DNA of 64,000 bases from CAWIVH01 sp963839475 (lineage in GTDB: Bacteria; Acidobacteriota; UBA6911). Shown here piece after piece: positions 45,543 to 54,675 of this stretch. Under the pieces are notes generated by a model. The model searched no databases. It was not told where the DNA came from and saw nothing but the letters and a program-made list of their open reading frames with translations. The translations under genes and the position numbers were made by a program. The stretch spans positions 372,001 to 436,000 of the forward strand of contig CAWIVH010000020.1 of the NCBI GenBank assembly GCA_963839475.1, read 5' to 3'. Each line of letters opens with the position of its first letter. Position 1 is the stretch's first letter.

Positions 45543-46143
45543 CGCTCTCCTGGTCTTCCTTGATCCAGTAGGGGCTGCCATGAAGCATCCGCCGCCGGAT
45601 CTTCCCCTGTCCCATGGCCTCGCGCACGGAACCCAGAAAGCGCGAGACCTGAGAATCGATTTCCCATAGGACGATACCGTCCAGCGCCGCCTCATACCAC
45701 AAACCGCCGGCTGCCCGGACGCTCTCAGGCAGAAGCACAAAGTGCGGCGAGATTTTGCCGGTGTCTTCAACTCCTGAATCCTCCAAGCGGAACTCATCCC
45801 AGAGCCTATAGAGACCGCGCTCGATTTTCATCCCAGGCCTCATGACCAGCAATAGATCGGTGTCGGAGTCCTCAGTGGCATCGCCACGGGCAGACGATCC
45901 GAAGAGGATTAAGCCGGAAAGTTCTCCGAGCCAGCGCCGAACGACCTCATCCAGAAAGTCGCTGGGGAGTATGCCGGCATACGCGGTTACTGCGGTCGGG
46001 CCGGCAAGCGACTCCCCTCCCGTGCTCAGCTTAGCGACGCATAGCTGGTTCAGCGATTGACCGGTTCTCATGGCTTCTTCCCTGAGCCGGCCATGCAGAG
46101 CCTTAGGCATTCTAATGACAAACCTCCCTGAAGGCCGTTTCAT
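45535..46143 (-). CDS. Minimal nucleotidyltransferase (MNT) fused to an N-terminal ribbon-helix-helix-like domain
   Basis: 202 aa. Residues ~5-40 (GRFVIRMPKALHGRLREEAM, RTGQSLNQLCVAKLS) are a HicB/Arc-like ribbon-helix-helix. Residues ~75-110 carry the nucleotidyltransferase signature LILFGSSARGDATEDSDTDL with GS and the DxD pair. In MntA-HepT systems the MNT protein adds AMP groups to the HEPN toxin and so neutralises it. The fused DNA-binding domain suggests it also represses its own operon. The HEPN gene overlaps its end. Tandem octamers lie just upstream of the start. Confidence 0.82.
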   Translation of the reverse strand: MKRPSGRFVIRMPKALHGRLREEAMRTGQSLNQLCVAKLSTGGESLAGPTAVTAYAGILPSDFLDEVVRRWLGELSGLILFGSSARGDATEDSDTDLLLVMRPGMKIERGLYRLWDEFRLEDSGVEDTGKISPHFVLLPESVRAAGGLWYEAALDGIVLWEIDSQVSRFLGSVREAMGQGKIRRRMLHGSPYWIKEDQESDA

Positions 46144-46150
46144 ACGGTAA

Positions 46151-46166
46151 TAGTATCATAGTACCA
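46151..46166 (-). promoter_or_regulatory. Tandem octamer, candidate operator for the RHH-MNT protein
   Basis: TAGTATCA (46151-46158) is followed directly by TAGTACCA (46159-46166), two 8-bp units differing by one base, seven bases upstream of the ATG at 46143 (minus). Ribbon-helix-helix proteins such as MetJ bind adjacent 8-bp boxes, and the gene product carries such a domain. Autorepression is inferred. Confidence 0.45.
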
Positions 46167-46379
46167 TGATTAACATAACCGATGAAACTACTCAGCTACC
46201 AGGACGGACAAGGGGCTCTCGGGCTCACCGAATTGGAGCGGTCCCCTTGACTATCCAGCTCGTGGACACCCATGCAATCTTGGGAGCCGCGCCTTGGACC
46301 CACTCCCGGGTTTTTATTGACCGTTTACCACAATTCTCTTCCATGTTATGGGGCAGCTGCGCGATGGGGATGGTGCCTG

Positions 46380-46736
46380 ATGGCATGGGTGGTGGACTCC
46401 TGTATCCTGCTTGACGTCGCCCTGAATGACCCGGAATTTGGACTGCGCTTGGCATTGCTTCTGGAGAAGCTTCGGGGGAGACGGCCTGGTGGCGTGCCCG
46501 GTCAGCGTTATCGAGGTGATGCCCCAATTTGGCGGCCAAATCCGAAACGCGCGGCAGCATCTTGCCTTGCTCGGAGCGGACTCACACTCCGCCTGGCTCG
46601 AGCAGTACACCGGAAGCGCGGGCACAGTCTGGACACGCTATGGCAGCAGTACAGGATTTCGCTATCGGCGAATAAGATATCAACCGGCGCCCATGCATCA
46701 AGCATAAATGGGGCGACAAAGCCAAGGTTCGCATAA
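46380..46736 (+). pseudogene. PIN-domain (VapC-like) toxin, frameshifted
   Basis: From ATG 46380 the frame reads MAWVVDSCILLDVALNDPEF then GLRLALLLEKLR, the start of a PIN domain with its first metal Asp (VVDSCILLDV). Near 46473 the frame changes: the next recognisable piece is GDGLVACPVSVIEVMPQFGG, which holds the second acidic position (VIEV). The third acidic segment is not found. The last part lies inside a repeated sequence also found at 49.9 and 52.4 kb. A neighbouring antitoxin is not seen. Confidence 0.65.
46652..46736. repeat. Direct repeat, copy 1 (left of the broken kinase gene)
   Basis: About 85 bases, beginning CAGGATTTCGCTATCGGCGA and ending CCAAGGTTCGCATAA. Copy 2 at 49949-50034 is almost identical over its whole length, with one indel and a few substitutions. 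The two copies flank the kinase gene in the same orientation. Confidence 0.8.
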
Positions 46737-46956
46737 ATTCCCGATTTTATATCCCATCCTGAGTTAAAATCGCCACATAGCAACAAAATTAACGGTCTAA
46801 TGGAAATCAGAAGGCTGACATAAGCCGCAGTTATCAGAAATTCCAGCTGCCGATTTCAGGAATGACGCGGCTACCCCTCTCGTCAACCCAATGGAAAGAG
46901 GTGTGCGTTTCTTGAGGGGTATCTAAATTTAAATCGGAACTTTGCCTGAAAGAACC

Positions 46957-49824
46957 ATGACGAAAGACTATTCGGCCGATCCGGGCAGCGAAAACCGCTG
47001 GCAGCGGGTCAAGCGGATCTTCAACGAGGCGCTGGAACACGATCCCGTCAGGCGAGAAGACTATTTAACGCGGGCCTGCGGGGGAGACGACTCGCTGCGC
47101 GGCGAGGTCGAGGCGCTGCTCGCCCAGGAGGGAGCCGCAGCATTCATGAGGGCTCCCGCCATGGAGGTTGCCGCACAGGTGATGGCCGCGGGCCGGGACA
47201 AGGCAGGGGGAAAACCAATGATTGGCCGGAGCGTCGGAAGCTACCAGATTATCGAAAAGATCGGCCAGGGCGGATGGGGATCGTCTATCGGGCGCTGGAT
47301 ACGCGCCTCAATCGAAATGTAGCCGTCAAAGCCCTGCCCGATGATTTCATCGCCGACCCCGGCCGGATGGTTCGTTTCGAGCGCGAGGCAAAAGCGCTGG
47401 CGGCGCTCAACCATGCCAATATCCTGACGATTCATGACATCGTGCGGCAGGACGGCGCCACCTTCATCATCATGGAACATGTTGCGGGCAAAACCCTGGG
47501 GGAGGTGATTCCGCGCAAAGGGATGCGGCCCGGTGAGGCGCTCAAAATCGCCGGGCAGATTGCCGCAGGGCTGGCAGCCGCCCATGCCGCCGGCATCGTA
47601 CATCGCGACCTCAAACCCGGAAACATCCTGGTGACGGAATCGGGTCAGGTGAAAATCGTCGATTTCGGCCTGGCAAGAGTCACAGAAGCAGGGGAAGGTT
47701 CCTCCGCCGACACGGGGAAGACCGCGACCGAAACCGGCGTGGTATTGGGAACGGCGGCTTATATGTCCCCCGAGCAGGCGGAGGGCAGGCGTGTGGATGC
47801 GCGATCGGACATCTTTTCTTTTGGCTGCGTCCTTTACGAGATGGTCTCCGGCCGGCGGGCTTTCGCGGGGGATTCCATCGCGTCCACCCTCGCGGCCGTC
47901 CTCAAAGATCCGCCGAAACCGTTGAATGAGGTCCTGGAAAACGTCTCTCCCGATCTCGAAAAGTTCATCGGGCGCTGCCTGCAAAAGGACCCGGAGCGCC
48001 GCTGGCAGGCGATGCCCGACCTGTTAGTGACACTTCGCGAATTGCAGGAAGAATCCGCTTCCCGGCCGCTTGCGGCGAAGGAGCGAAACGGCGCAAGGTC
48101 CCGTCTCTGGCTGAGCCTGCTGGTAGTGATTCCGCTGCTGGCTGCCGGAGGCTGGCTGGCCTGGCGATATCGTGAACGCGGAACGCCGGCCCCCAAACTC
48201 GTTCAGCTTACTGCTAATCAAGGATATACCGGAGCCCCTTCTTTCTCTCCCGATGGAAGCCAGGTGGCCTTCTACTGGGGCGGAGAAAACAACGACAATT
48301 TTGATATTTATGTGAAGCTGGTGGGAGAAGCCGAGGCTTCGCGGCTCACCACCAATCCGGCGCCGGATGGTGTTCCCGGCCTGGTCTCCAGACGGCAAAC
48401 GGATTGCCTTTTTGAGAAGAACCAGCCCCGGCAACGAGGCCATTTATTTCATAACCCCGCTGGGCACCGGGGAGCAAAAGTTCCTGAATTTTCCGACCTG
48501 GAGTCCGATCGCATGGTCGCCGGACGGAAAGTGGCTGGCTGTATCGCGGCTTTCCACCGGGGACGGAAGCGGCAGCAATGCACCCGGGATTTTCCTGCTG
48601 CCCATGGCTGGCGGCGAACCGCGCCGGATGACGACCACTCATGCACCGGAGTCTGATGGTCAAATGGCGTTTTCGTCCGGATGGGAAATGGCTGGCATAC
48701 TCCCACTGCGCCCGCAGATTCGTCTGCGACATTTACTTGCAGGAACTGGATGCTGATTACAAAACAGTCCAGCTTCCACGCCAGGTCACCAGGCAAGGGT
48801 TGGATATAGCTGGCATATCATGGGCAGCCGACTCTCTGGTCTATGGCGGATCCATGGACTGGGGAATGCGTTACCATCTCTGGAGGGTCGATCCGGGAGG
48901 GAAAAGCGAGCCTGAGCGGCTGGAATTGGCGGGCGTTTATGCCAACTATCCCGCAGTATCCGGAACTGCCAATCGGCTCGCGTACCTCAGGTGCGCGCCT
49001 CAGCCGCAATATCTGGCGTTACCAGCCGGGAAGCCCGCCTGCTTCCTTTATTGCATCCACCGCGAGTGATTCCAATCCTCAGTACTCACCTGATGGCAGC
49101 AGAATTGCGTTCAGCTCCTGGCGATCGGGAGACAGAGGCGATATCTGGACGGTAAATGCGGACGGATCGAATCCGATGCGGCTGACAAGGAATGTGGGAC
49201 GGAACGCGGCCTCCCCTCAATGGTCGCCCGATGGACGCTGGATCGTTTTTGACTCCCAGAATCAGGAGGGTTACTCGGATATTTATATCATCGAAGCCAC
49301 CGGCGGACAGCCCCGCCGGCTCACCGCGGATCCTTCCGAGAATGGGCTCCCAAACTGGTCCAGGGACGGAAAATGGATCTATTTCCATTCCGATCGCACC
49401 GGCCGCACAGAAATATGGCGCATCCCTTCCGCGGGCGGACCAACGGAAAAGGTGACTGAGAATGGCGGATATAAATCCCATGAGTCCATCGACGGAAAAA
49501 CTCTTTATTACATGAAGGGGCCAGTCATCGCCGCTATTTGCCAGGGATTTGAGCGGGGGGCCGGAAAAGCAATTGCTGGTAAAAATCGGGTATAGTCGGG
49601 AATTTGCGGTTTTTGAAGACGGCATCTATTACATGGGACCTACGGTAAAAAATGCCACCCCGCTCTATTACTTCAATCTGGCGACGGGCGTCAGTCAACA
49701 GTTAACAATTATAGAGGGGTTGGTGCGGTATGGCTTTTGCGTCTCTCCGGATCGAAAAACGATGCTTTATACAAAATGGCTGGATACGGGCGCCGATCTC
49801 ATGCTCATCGAAAACTTCCGATGA
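46957..49824 (+). pseudogene. Ser/Thr protein kinase with WD40/TolB-like propeller, five frameshifts
   Basis: The N-terminus (ENRWQRVKRIFNEALEHDPV, DYLTRACGGDDSLRGEVEAL) is the linker segment of acidobacterial kinases; the kinase fold (GSYQIIEKIGQGG, HRDLKPGNIL, VKIVDFGLARV, AAYMSPEQAEGRRVDARSD) and a single helix (SLLVVIPLLAAGGWLAWRY) follow. The periplasmic part is a propeller with repeats such as APSFSPDGSQVAFYWGG, FPAWSPDGKRIAF and NPQYSPDGSRIAFSS. The frame changes near 47272 (one base missing before GIVYRALD), 48375, 48655, 49000 and 49540. It lies between direct repeats. Start ATG 46957, stop 49824. Confidence 0.88.
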
Positions 49825-49830
49825 ATATGC

Positions 49831-49932
49831 TGGACACCCCATGTTGAGATTGAGATGCACCGCCCCGGTATTTTGAGCGGCCCGGGCCGCCGACACCAGC
49901 GCTTCGCGGTCATGGCCGACCAATGGAACCAG
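49831..49932 (-). pseudogene. Dihydrouridine synthase fragment
   Basis: Read on the minus strand, VGHDREALVSAARAAQNTGA and VHLNLNMGCP match the FMN/substrate core of tRNA dihydrouridine synthases (the family shows GxDPExLxxAAxxxxxxGxxxxxLNMGCP). An in-frame stop stands just upstream at 49933 and the sequence diverges after GCP. Only about 30 residues survive. It overlaps nothing else and adjoins direct-repeat copy 2, so the fragment may have been carried there by recombination. Confidence 0.6.
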
Positions 49933-49948
49933 TCACAGGACACGAGTC

Positions 49949-50034
49949 CAGGATTTCGCCTATCGACGAATAAGACATCAACCGGCGCCCATGCATCAAG
50001 CATAAATGGGGCGATAAAGCCAAGGTTCGCATAA
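49949..50034. repeat. Direct repeat, copy 2 (right of the broken kinase gene)
   Basis: About 86 bases beginning CAGGATTTCGCCTATCGACG, in the same orientation as copy 1 at 46652-46736. The copies enclose the kinase pseudogene, so the 3.3-kb block between them could be duplicated or deleted by recombination. Confidence 0.8.
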
Positions 50035-50109
50035 TGCAGAGGAGCGTTTAATGGGAAGTTCGGAAGTACTTCCTACACGACCTGTCAGCATCGCCTGCGG
50101 AGTCAATTC

Positions 50110-50403
50110 ATGCCAAACCAGTCCAACTTACGGCTCTCGGTCATTCCCGAATTCAACGAAGAACTACGACTGCCGGCAACCCTCCGTGCCGCAGTTGAAT
50201 ATCTTGCTGCTCAACCCTATCGATCCGAGATCCTCGCTGTAAATGACGACTCCACGGATCGCACTGGTCAGATTGTAAACCGGTGGCCGTCTCGGACAGT
50301 TCCCGTTCACCTGCTCCATCATCCTGATCGGGCAAATCACGACAAGGGGGCGGCTTTACAACGAGGGATGCTTGCGGCGCAGGGAGATTTTCAATTTCAA
50401 TAA
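50110..50403 (+). pseudogene. Glycosyltransferase family 2 (dolichyl-phosphate glucosyltransferase-like) N-terminal fragment
   Basis: About 97 codons: LRLSVIPEFNEELRLPATLR, AAVEYLAAQPYRSEILAVND, DSTDRTGQIVNRWP and KGAALQRGMLAAQGDFQF. This matches GT2 enzymes that begin with VVIPAYNEExRLPxTL, a VVDDGSTDGT motif and KGAAVRxGMLAAxG. The DDGS motif is changed to NDDS and the frame stops before the DxD metal site (usually FTDADxSTP). It is a remnant without activity. Confidence 0.75.
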
Positions 50404-50638
50404 TATCTCGATATTTCCGCCTTCGAGCAAATCATCAGAAAATGCAGTTGTGAGAGGCTTTTTCAGTGGATGAATTTATTAATTCATTTTCGGCCGTCTG
50501 CAGCGCCTATCCGAGCTTATGGGTGAGAAATGCGGGCTAACAATCCCACAATGGTCAAACCTTTAAGCTGCTTCATAGGCTGATTCTCCACTAACGCTTA
50601 GGAATCCGATCGCCGATTCATCTGTCTATTGAACGATT
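50404..50638. other. Short non-coding stretch
   Basis: Between the GT2 fragment and the arylsulfatase stop. No protein, RNA or repeat that I can support. Confidence 0.4.
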
Positions 50639-52225
50639 CTATTCCACCCGACTCGATTGTCTATCCCTGTTTTTCTTCCAGATATCGGGGATCACCGTAT
50701 TGCGCTGGGGTTTCCCAGGGGTGCTGCGCCCGTCGGCGACATATTTTTCCAGAAGTTTGGTCAGCTGTGACACAATTTCAGGATGCTGCGCCTGCAGGTT
50801 GACCTGCTCACTGATGTCCCTGCTCATGTTATAGAGCTGAATGGAAGGCAGGCCATTCGCAGCCGCCACAGGGTCGAGCGGGGTGCTCCAACCTCCCGAG
50901 CCGGGACACAGTTCCAGTTTCCAGTTGCCCTGGCGGATGGAAAAGCGCCCATTGATGGAATGATGCACGATAGCCTCGCGCAACGGCCCCTTCGCCCGGC
51001 CCAGCAAAGCCGGCAGTATGCTCACACTGTCTTCACCTGCGTTGTCCGGCAACCTGACCTTCAGGATGTCCGCGCAGGTCGCCATTAGGTCCAGCAGGCA
51101 TATGATTTGGTTGCTGCTTGTTCCAGCTTTGATCTTTCCGGGCCACCTGGCAATGAATGGGATGTGGTGCCCGCCGTCCCAAACGTCCGATTTTGTTCCG
51201 CGAAAGACGTAACTGGGGTTGTGCCCTTTCGCCAGCAATACAGGGTAATCAGCCTGGGGTGAACAGCCGTTGTCGCTGGTAAACACGAGAAGCGTATTGT
51301 CGGCCAATCCGTTGCTTTCGAGCGCCTTGATGACCTCGCCAACCCCATGGTCGGTCTCCATGACAAAGTCGGCGTAGGGATTGATCCCGCTTTTGCCCTG
51401 CCATTCTTTTGTCGGGACGATGGGGGTATGCGGCGACGACAGCGGCAAATAAAGGAAGAACGGCTTGCCGGCTCTGGCGTCAGCGGATCGCTGTCCGATG
51501 TACTCTACAGCCTTGCGGATAAGGGTAGGCAAGACATACTCAGCCTCGAACCCTGGGGCCGTTGGGCCACGGCGGGTTTTGTTCTTATCCTTGCCCAGCA
51601 TCATCGGGAAATCCTTATCCTGAGTAGGCAAAACGGCTGCATGATCATTTTCAATAAAGGTGTAGGGAACCATGTCAAGCGAGGCGCTGATGCCAAAATA
51701 ATAATCAAAGCCCACGCTGTTTGCGCCGTTGGCAATCGGCTTGGAATAATCCACGTTGTGCACCTGGTCGCTGGTTTCGATATCGAGTTCGGCAACTTCT
51801 TTGCCCGGCAGTTTCACCCAATCCATCCCCAGATGCCATTTGCCGATGCATGCGGTGTGGTATCCGTTTTGCCGCATCATATGCGCCACGGTCATCCGGC
51901 CCGGTTCGATCAGCCGCGGGCTCAAGCCGCCCAACACACCCGCCTGCAGCCTGGACCGCCAGTTGTACCGGCCGGTCATGATCCCATAGCGGGTCGGGGA
52001 GCAGACAGCCGAGCTGGAATGGGCCTCGGTAAAGGCCATGCCACCGTCGGCCAATTTGTCCATGTTGGGAGTTGCGATCTTGCTATTCGGATTCAGGGAG
52101 CGCACATCGCCATAGCCGAGGTCATCGCAGAGGATGAAAACCACATTTGGCTTTGCGGCATTGCCTGGGGCCACAGTTGGAAGACCGGCAAATACAAAAA
52201 GAACAGCACAAAGAATTTGTTTCAT
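50639..52225 (-). CDS. Secreted arylsulfatase, family S1
   Basis: 528 aa with a signal peptide (MKQILCAVLFVFAGLPTVAPG). It contains the formylglycine signature CSPTR (Cys75 to Arg79) in SSSAVCSPTRYGIMTGRYNW and the calcium-site opening PNVVFILCDDLGYGD. Further motifs are GYHTACIGKWHLGMD, SSPHTPIVPTKEW and VFTSDNGCSP. This is a genuine type I sulfatase, unlike the TPR protein at 3.5 kb, and should desulfate extracellular glycans or aryl esters. Cys maturation by a formylglycine-generating enzyme is needed; no such gene lies in this window. It is probably monocistronic, with a repeat copy downstream of the neighbouring gene. Confidence 0.93.
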   Translation of the reverse strand: MKQILCAVLFVFAGLPTVAPGNAAKPNVVFILCDDLGYGDVRSLNPNSKIATPNMDKLADGGMAFTEAHSSSAVCSPTRYGIMTGRYNWRSRLQAGVLGGLSPRLIEPGRMTVAHMMRQNGYHTACIGKWHLGMDWVKLPGKEVAELDIETSDQVHNVDYSKPIANGANSVGFDYYFGISASLDMVPYTFIENDHAAVLPTQDKDFPMMLGKDKNKTRRGPTAPGFEAEYVLPTLIRKAVEYIGQRSADARAGKPFFLYLPLSSPHTPIVPTKEWQGKSGINPYADFVMETDHGVGEVIKALESNGLADNTLLVFTSDNGCSPQADYPVLLAKGHNPSYVFRGTKSDVWDGGHHIPFIARWPGKIKAGTSSNQIICLLDLMATCADILKVRLPDNAGEDSVSILPALLGRAKGPLREAIVHHSINGRFSIRQGNWKLELCPGSGGWSTPLDPVAAANGLPSIQLYNMSRDISEQVNLQAQHPEIVSQLTKLLEKYVADGRSTPGKPQRNTVIPDIWKKNRDRQSSRVE

Positions 52226-52436
52226 GGAATGACCACCCTATCAGAACGCCGGTCCGGGGATCGCGCCAAAATGCCATCTTATTTTTGCGCGAACCCAAAA
52301 GCGCGATCCCAGGGCTGGTGTATCGATTGCTTGACGTCGACCGTGTCTCCGCAATTTCCGCTTCAGACACGCGACGGTAAATTCGGAAGCCCGCCTTGCA
52401 CATTCATTTTCAGCCGATGCGACGCGCTCAGCAATA

Positions 52437-52481
52437 CAGGATTTCCCGATCGGCGGATAAGACATCAACCGGCGTCCATTA
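52437..52481. repeat. Direct repeat, partial copy 3
   Basis: CAGGATTTCCCGATCGGCGG followed by ATAAGACATCAACCGGCGTC matches the first half of the repeats at 46652 and 49949, with several substitutions. Only about 45 bases remain. It lies just after the stop of the next minus-strand gene. Confidence 0.6.
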
Positions 52482-53222
52482 TGGGATGTTCTGTTTTTTT
52501 GCCTTCCCTTTCGTGAGCGGCCGGAGCATATCCGGCAGGTATTCCTTGACTACCCCCATACCTATGTTCCAGCCCAAGCTGATTCCGAAGCTGGTGGCCG
52601 CGTCGGCGACCGAGTTAGAGCTTGGCGGCTGCCAGAACCTTGAGAGATAAGCCCCGCTAGCGATTCCGATCAGCAGAGACGCGGACGGATATCGCTTCCC
52701 GTTGTCGTGACGCGCCAAAAAACCGCTCGATAAAGCGTAACCTGCGCGCGGCCAGAAACCCTCCTTCCCCGAATTGAAGTATCGGTTGTCCTCGTGCAAC
52801 AGACTCTCGAACCCGAACGTCACGGTCTTTCGGATTGCGTACTGCCCCATGATGTCCCCGAAACGCTTGCCGTAACCGGAGGCCCCCTGTTCCCATTCTT
52901 TAGGGGTGTCAGTCCATTGGTTCGAACCGGCGGATGCCCCCGCCTTGAGATACCAAATCGGGTTGATTAGGGATCCTGCGAACATGGAATTCCGTTCTTC
53001 TTGAGTCAGCGGATGGAACTCCCGCACTTTCCCCTGATTGGCAACGCTCAGATAGTCGAACACTTTATCCACGATCTTCGAGATTTTCGAATCAGATTCA
53101 GCCTCCCGGGGTGTCCCGGATTCCTGGGACCAGACCGGCGGGGCACAAGCAAGCGTCACGGCAATCAATAACTGAACCGCTACCACAGGAGAGCCGGATT
53201 GTTCAAAGATGCACTTCCTCAT
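52479..53222 (-). CDS. Exported protein of unknown function, acidobacterial type
   Basis: 247 aa with a signal peptide (VQLLIAVTLACAPPVWSQ). The mature part (NQGKVREFHPLTQEERNSMF, ASAGSNQWTDTPKEWEQGAS, DIMGQYAIRKTVTFGFESLL, ALSSGFLARHDNGKRYPSAS) alternates short strands and helices. I do not recognise a named family, although similar hypothetical proteins with a WEQGxxGYGKR-like segment are common in Acidobacteriota. The Gly-rich, weakly hydrophobic C-terminal half suggests membrane contact. The last codons are followed directly by repeat copy 3. Confidence 0.55.
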   Translation of the reverse strand: MRKCIFEQSGSPVVAVQLLIAVTLACAPPVWSQESGTPREAESDSKISKIVDKVFDYLSVANQGKVREFHPLTQEERNSMFAGSLINPIWYLKAGASAGSNQWTDTPKEWEQGASGYGKRFGDIMGQYAIRKTVTFGFESLLHEDNRYFNSGKEGFWPRAGYALSSGFLARHDNGKRYPSASLLIGIASGAYLSRFWQPPSSNSVADAATSFGISLGWNIGMGVVKEYLPDMLRPLTKGKAKKQNIP

Positions 53223-53651
53223 CGCACCCCTCCATTCACGGATGATATTTCCTGAAATTTTCTTAGCAGAACCGCGCCCTCCTGTCTATTGAACTTTAGT
53301 GCGGGACTTTTCAGGGGATAGTCAAAGTAGGCTGCATCCTTGTCTCTGGGATCTCGGTGTCAAGGGATAGCCCGCAGCTACCCGATTCGCACTTGGATCT
53401 TGTGTGCATTACCGTCCGGTTCAGCTCCGGGACCAGTCGCTAACTGCCCAGGGTGAATGAATGTATCACCACCGTCAAGCCGTGGACTATACCAAGGTTT
53501 AGGTGCGCAACATGCGCGACTTTCCCTGGCCTGTCGCTATAATGCAAACGACACAACCAGTGGTAATATGGCTGCAGGACTGAAAAACAACGGGAAGGCG
53601 GTGCGCCGACAGCCTGTCTGCTTAGCCTTCCGTGGACAAGGAGAAAACACA
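53223..53651. other. Divergent intergenic region with candidate promoter
   Basis: About 430 bases between leftward and rightward genes. A TATAAT at 53538-53543 stands about 110 bases before the DUF4136 start; no convincing -35 box is placed 17 bases upstream of it. No other feature is supported. Confidence 0.45.
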
Positions 53652-54206
53652 ATGCGAATCTTTCGATGCTTTGTAACGGTATTTTTCATGCTAGCCGTTT
53701 CCGCTATAGCGCAGGATGTCCGATACAACTATGACAAGACCGCAGACTTTTCGAGATACAAGTCCTACAAATGGGTGGAGATCAAAGGCAGCGATAAGGA
53801 CGAGTTGCTCGACAGACAGTTCCGTGCCACCATCGACTCGGAACTCGCCCTCAAGGGCCTCACGAAGACTGACAGCGACAATGCGAGTCTCTACGTCGGC
53901 TATCAGTTTGCCATCAGTACCGAGAAGCAGGTGAACACCTTCAGTTCGGGCTATGGTTATGGCGGCGGTTGGGGTCCCTATCGCGGTTACGGCGGCGGGG
54001 GTTCGAGCATGAGCACGGCTACGAGCAGCACCCTCTATATCGGGTCGCTTCAGCTCGATTTCTACGATGTTGCCGCCAAGACTACGGTATTCCGTGCTGT
54101 CGGAAGCAAGCAAATCGACGTCAAAGCAAAACCGGACAAGCAGCAGAAGAACTTGACGAAAGCCGTAAAGAAGATCCTGAAGGAGTATCCGCCCAAGGCC
54201 AAATAA
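53652..54206 (+). CDS. DUF4136-family exported protein
   Basis: 184 aa from ATG 53652, with AAGGAG directly upstream; an open frame further upstream lacks a signal. The leader (MRIFRCFVTVFFMLAVSAIA) is followed by VRYNYDKTADFSRYKSYKWV, the standard DUF4136 opening, then LASLYVGYQF-like strands and a Gly/Tyr-rich loop (GYGYGGGWGPYRGYGGGGSS). The C-terminus (LQLDFYDVAAKTTVFRAVGS, KQIDVKAKPDKQQKNLTKAV) also fits. These proteins are often lipoproteins; no lipobox is visible here. It is monocistronic. Function unknown, possibly envelope stress. Confidence 0.86.
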   Translation: MRIFRCFVTVFFMLAVSAIAQDVRYNYDKTADFSRYKSYKWVEIKGSDKDELLDRQFRATIDSELALKGLTKTDSDNASLYVGYQFAISTEKQVNTFSSGYGYGGGWGPYRGYGGGGSSMSTATSSTLYIGSLQLDFYDVAAKTTVFRAVGSKQIDVKAKPDKQQKNLTKAVKKILKEYPPKAK

Positions 54207-54675
54207 CTGCATGGGTAGAGTTGATCAGCACAGCGGCACCGAGCTGGCAGCCCCGAGCGAAGAGCCACATCGGCAAAAGAATCATCGCAGGCCCCCCGTC
54301 AGGGACGTCAGAGCGTAGCTACGGACGAGCGATAGTGAACCCGTAATCGAAGGCCGTTCGAGGTGGGAGCCCTGAGGGCGCTACGGAAACGGATGCATAC
54401 AGAGACGTTCTGCGGCACTTTCAGGGCTCGATCCGCCGGCTCTACCTGCAGGTCCCTACCTTCCCATGCCGAGCCGCTCCGCGACGCACACAAGTAGCGA
54501 GATCGAATCGCGCCCATTTTTCGCATAATCTGCGCGCAATGCAGCTTGAGCTAACAGGCACTTTATCTGTGACTTCTTTGTTTTTCTGCAGGAGGCGGTG
54601 GGACGATGGGTACTTTTCCGGCGGTCAATATTTCTTCCGTTTGACCGTCCAGGCGCCCGAGCACAACCTGCCTTT
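54207..54675. other. Non-coding stretch after DUF4136
   Basis: About 470 bases with no coherent frame and no recognised repeat. Confidence 0.4.

Noticed and set aside
51347..52516. A 389-codon plus-strand frame opposite the arylsulfatase
   Set aside because: The minus strand carries a full-length sulfatase with signal peptide and CSPTR motif.
54207..54675. Possible small RNA after the DUF4136 gene
   Set aside because: No promoter, no terminator and no strong fold seen by eye.
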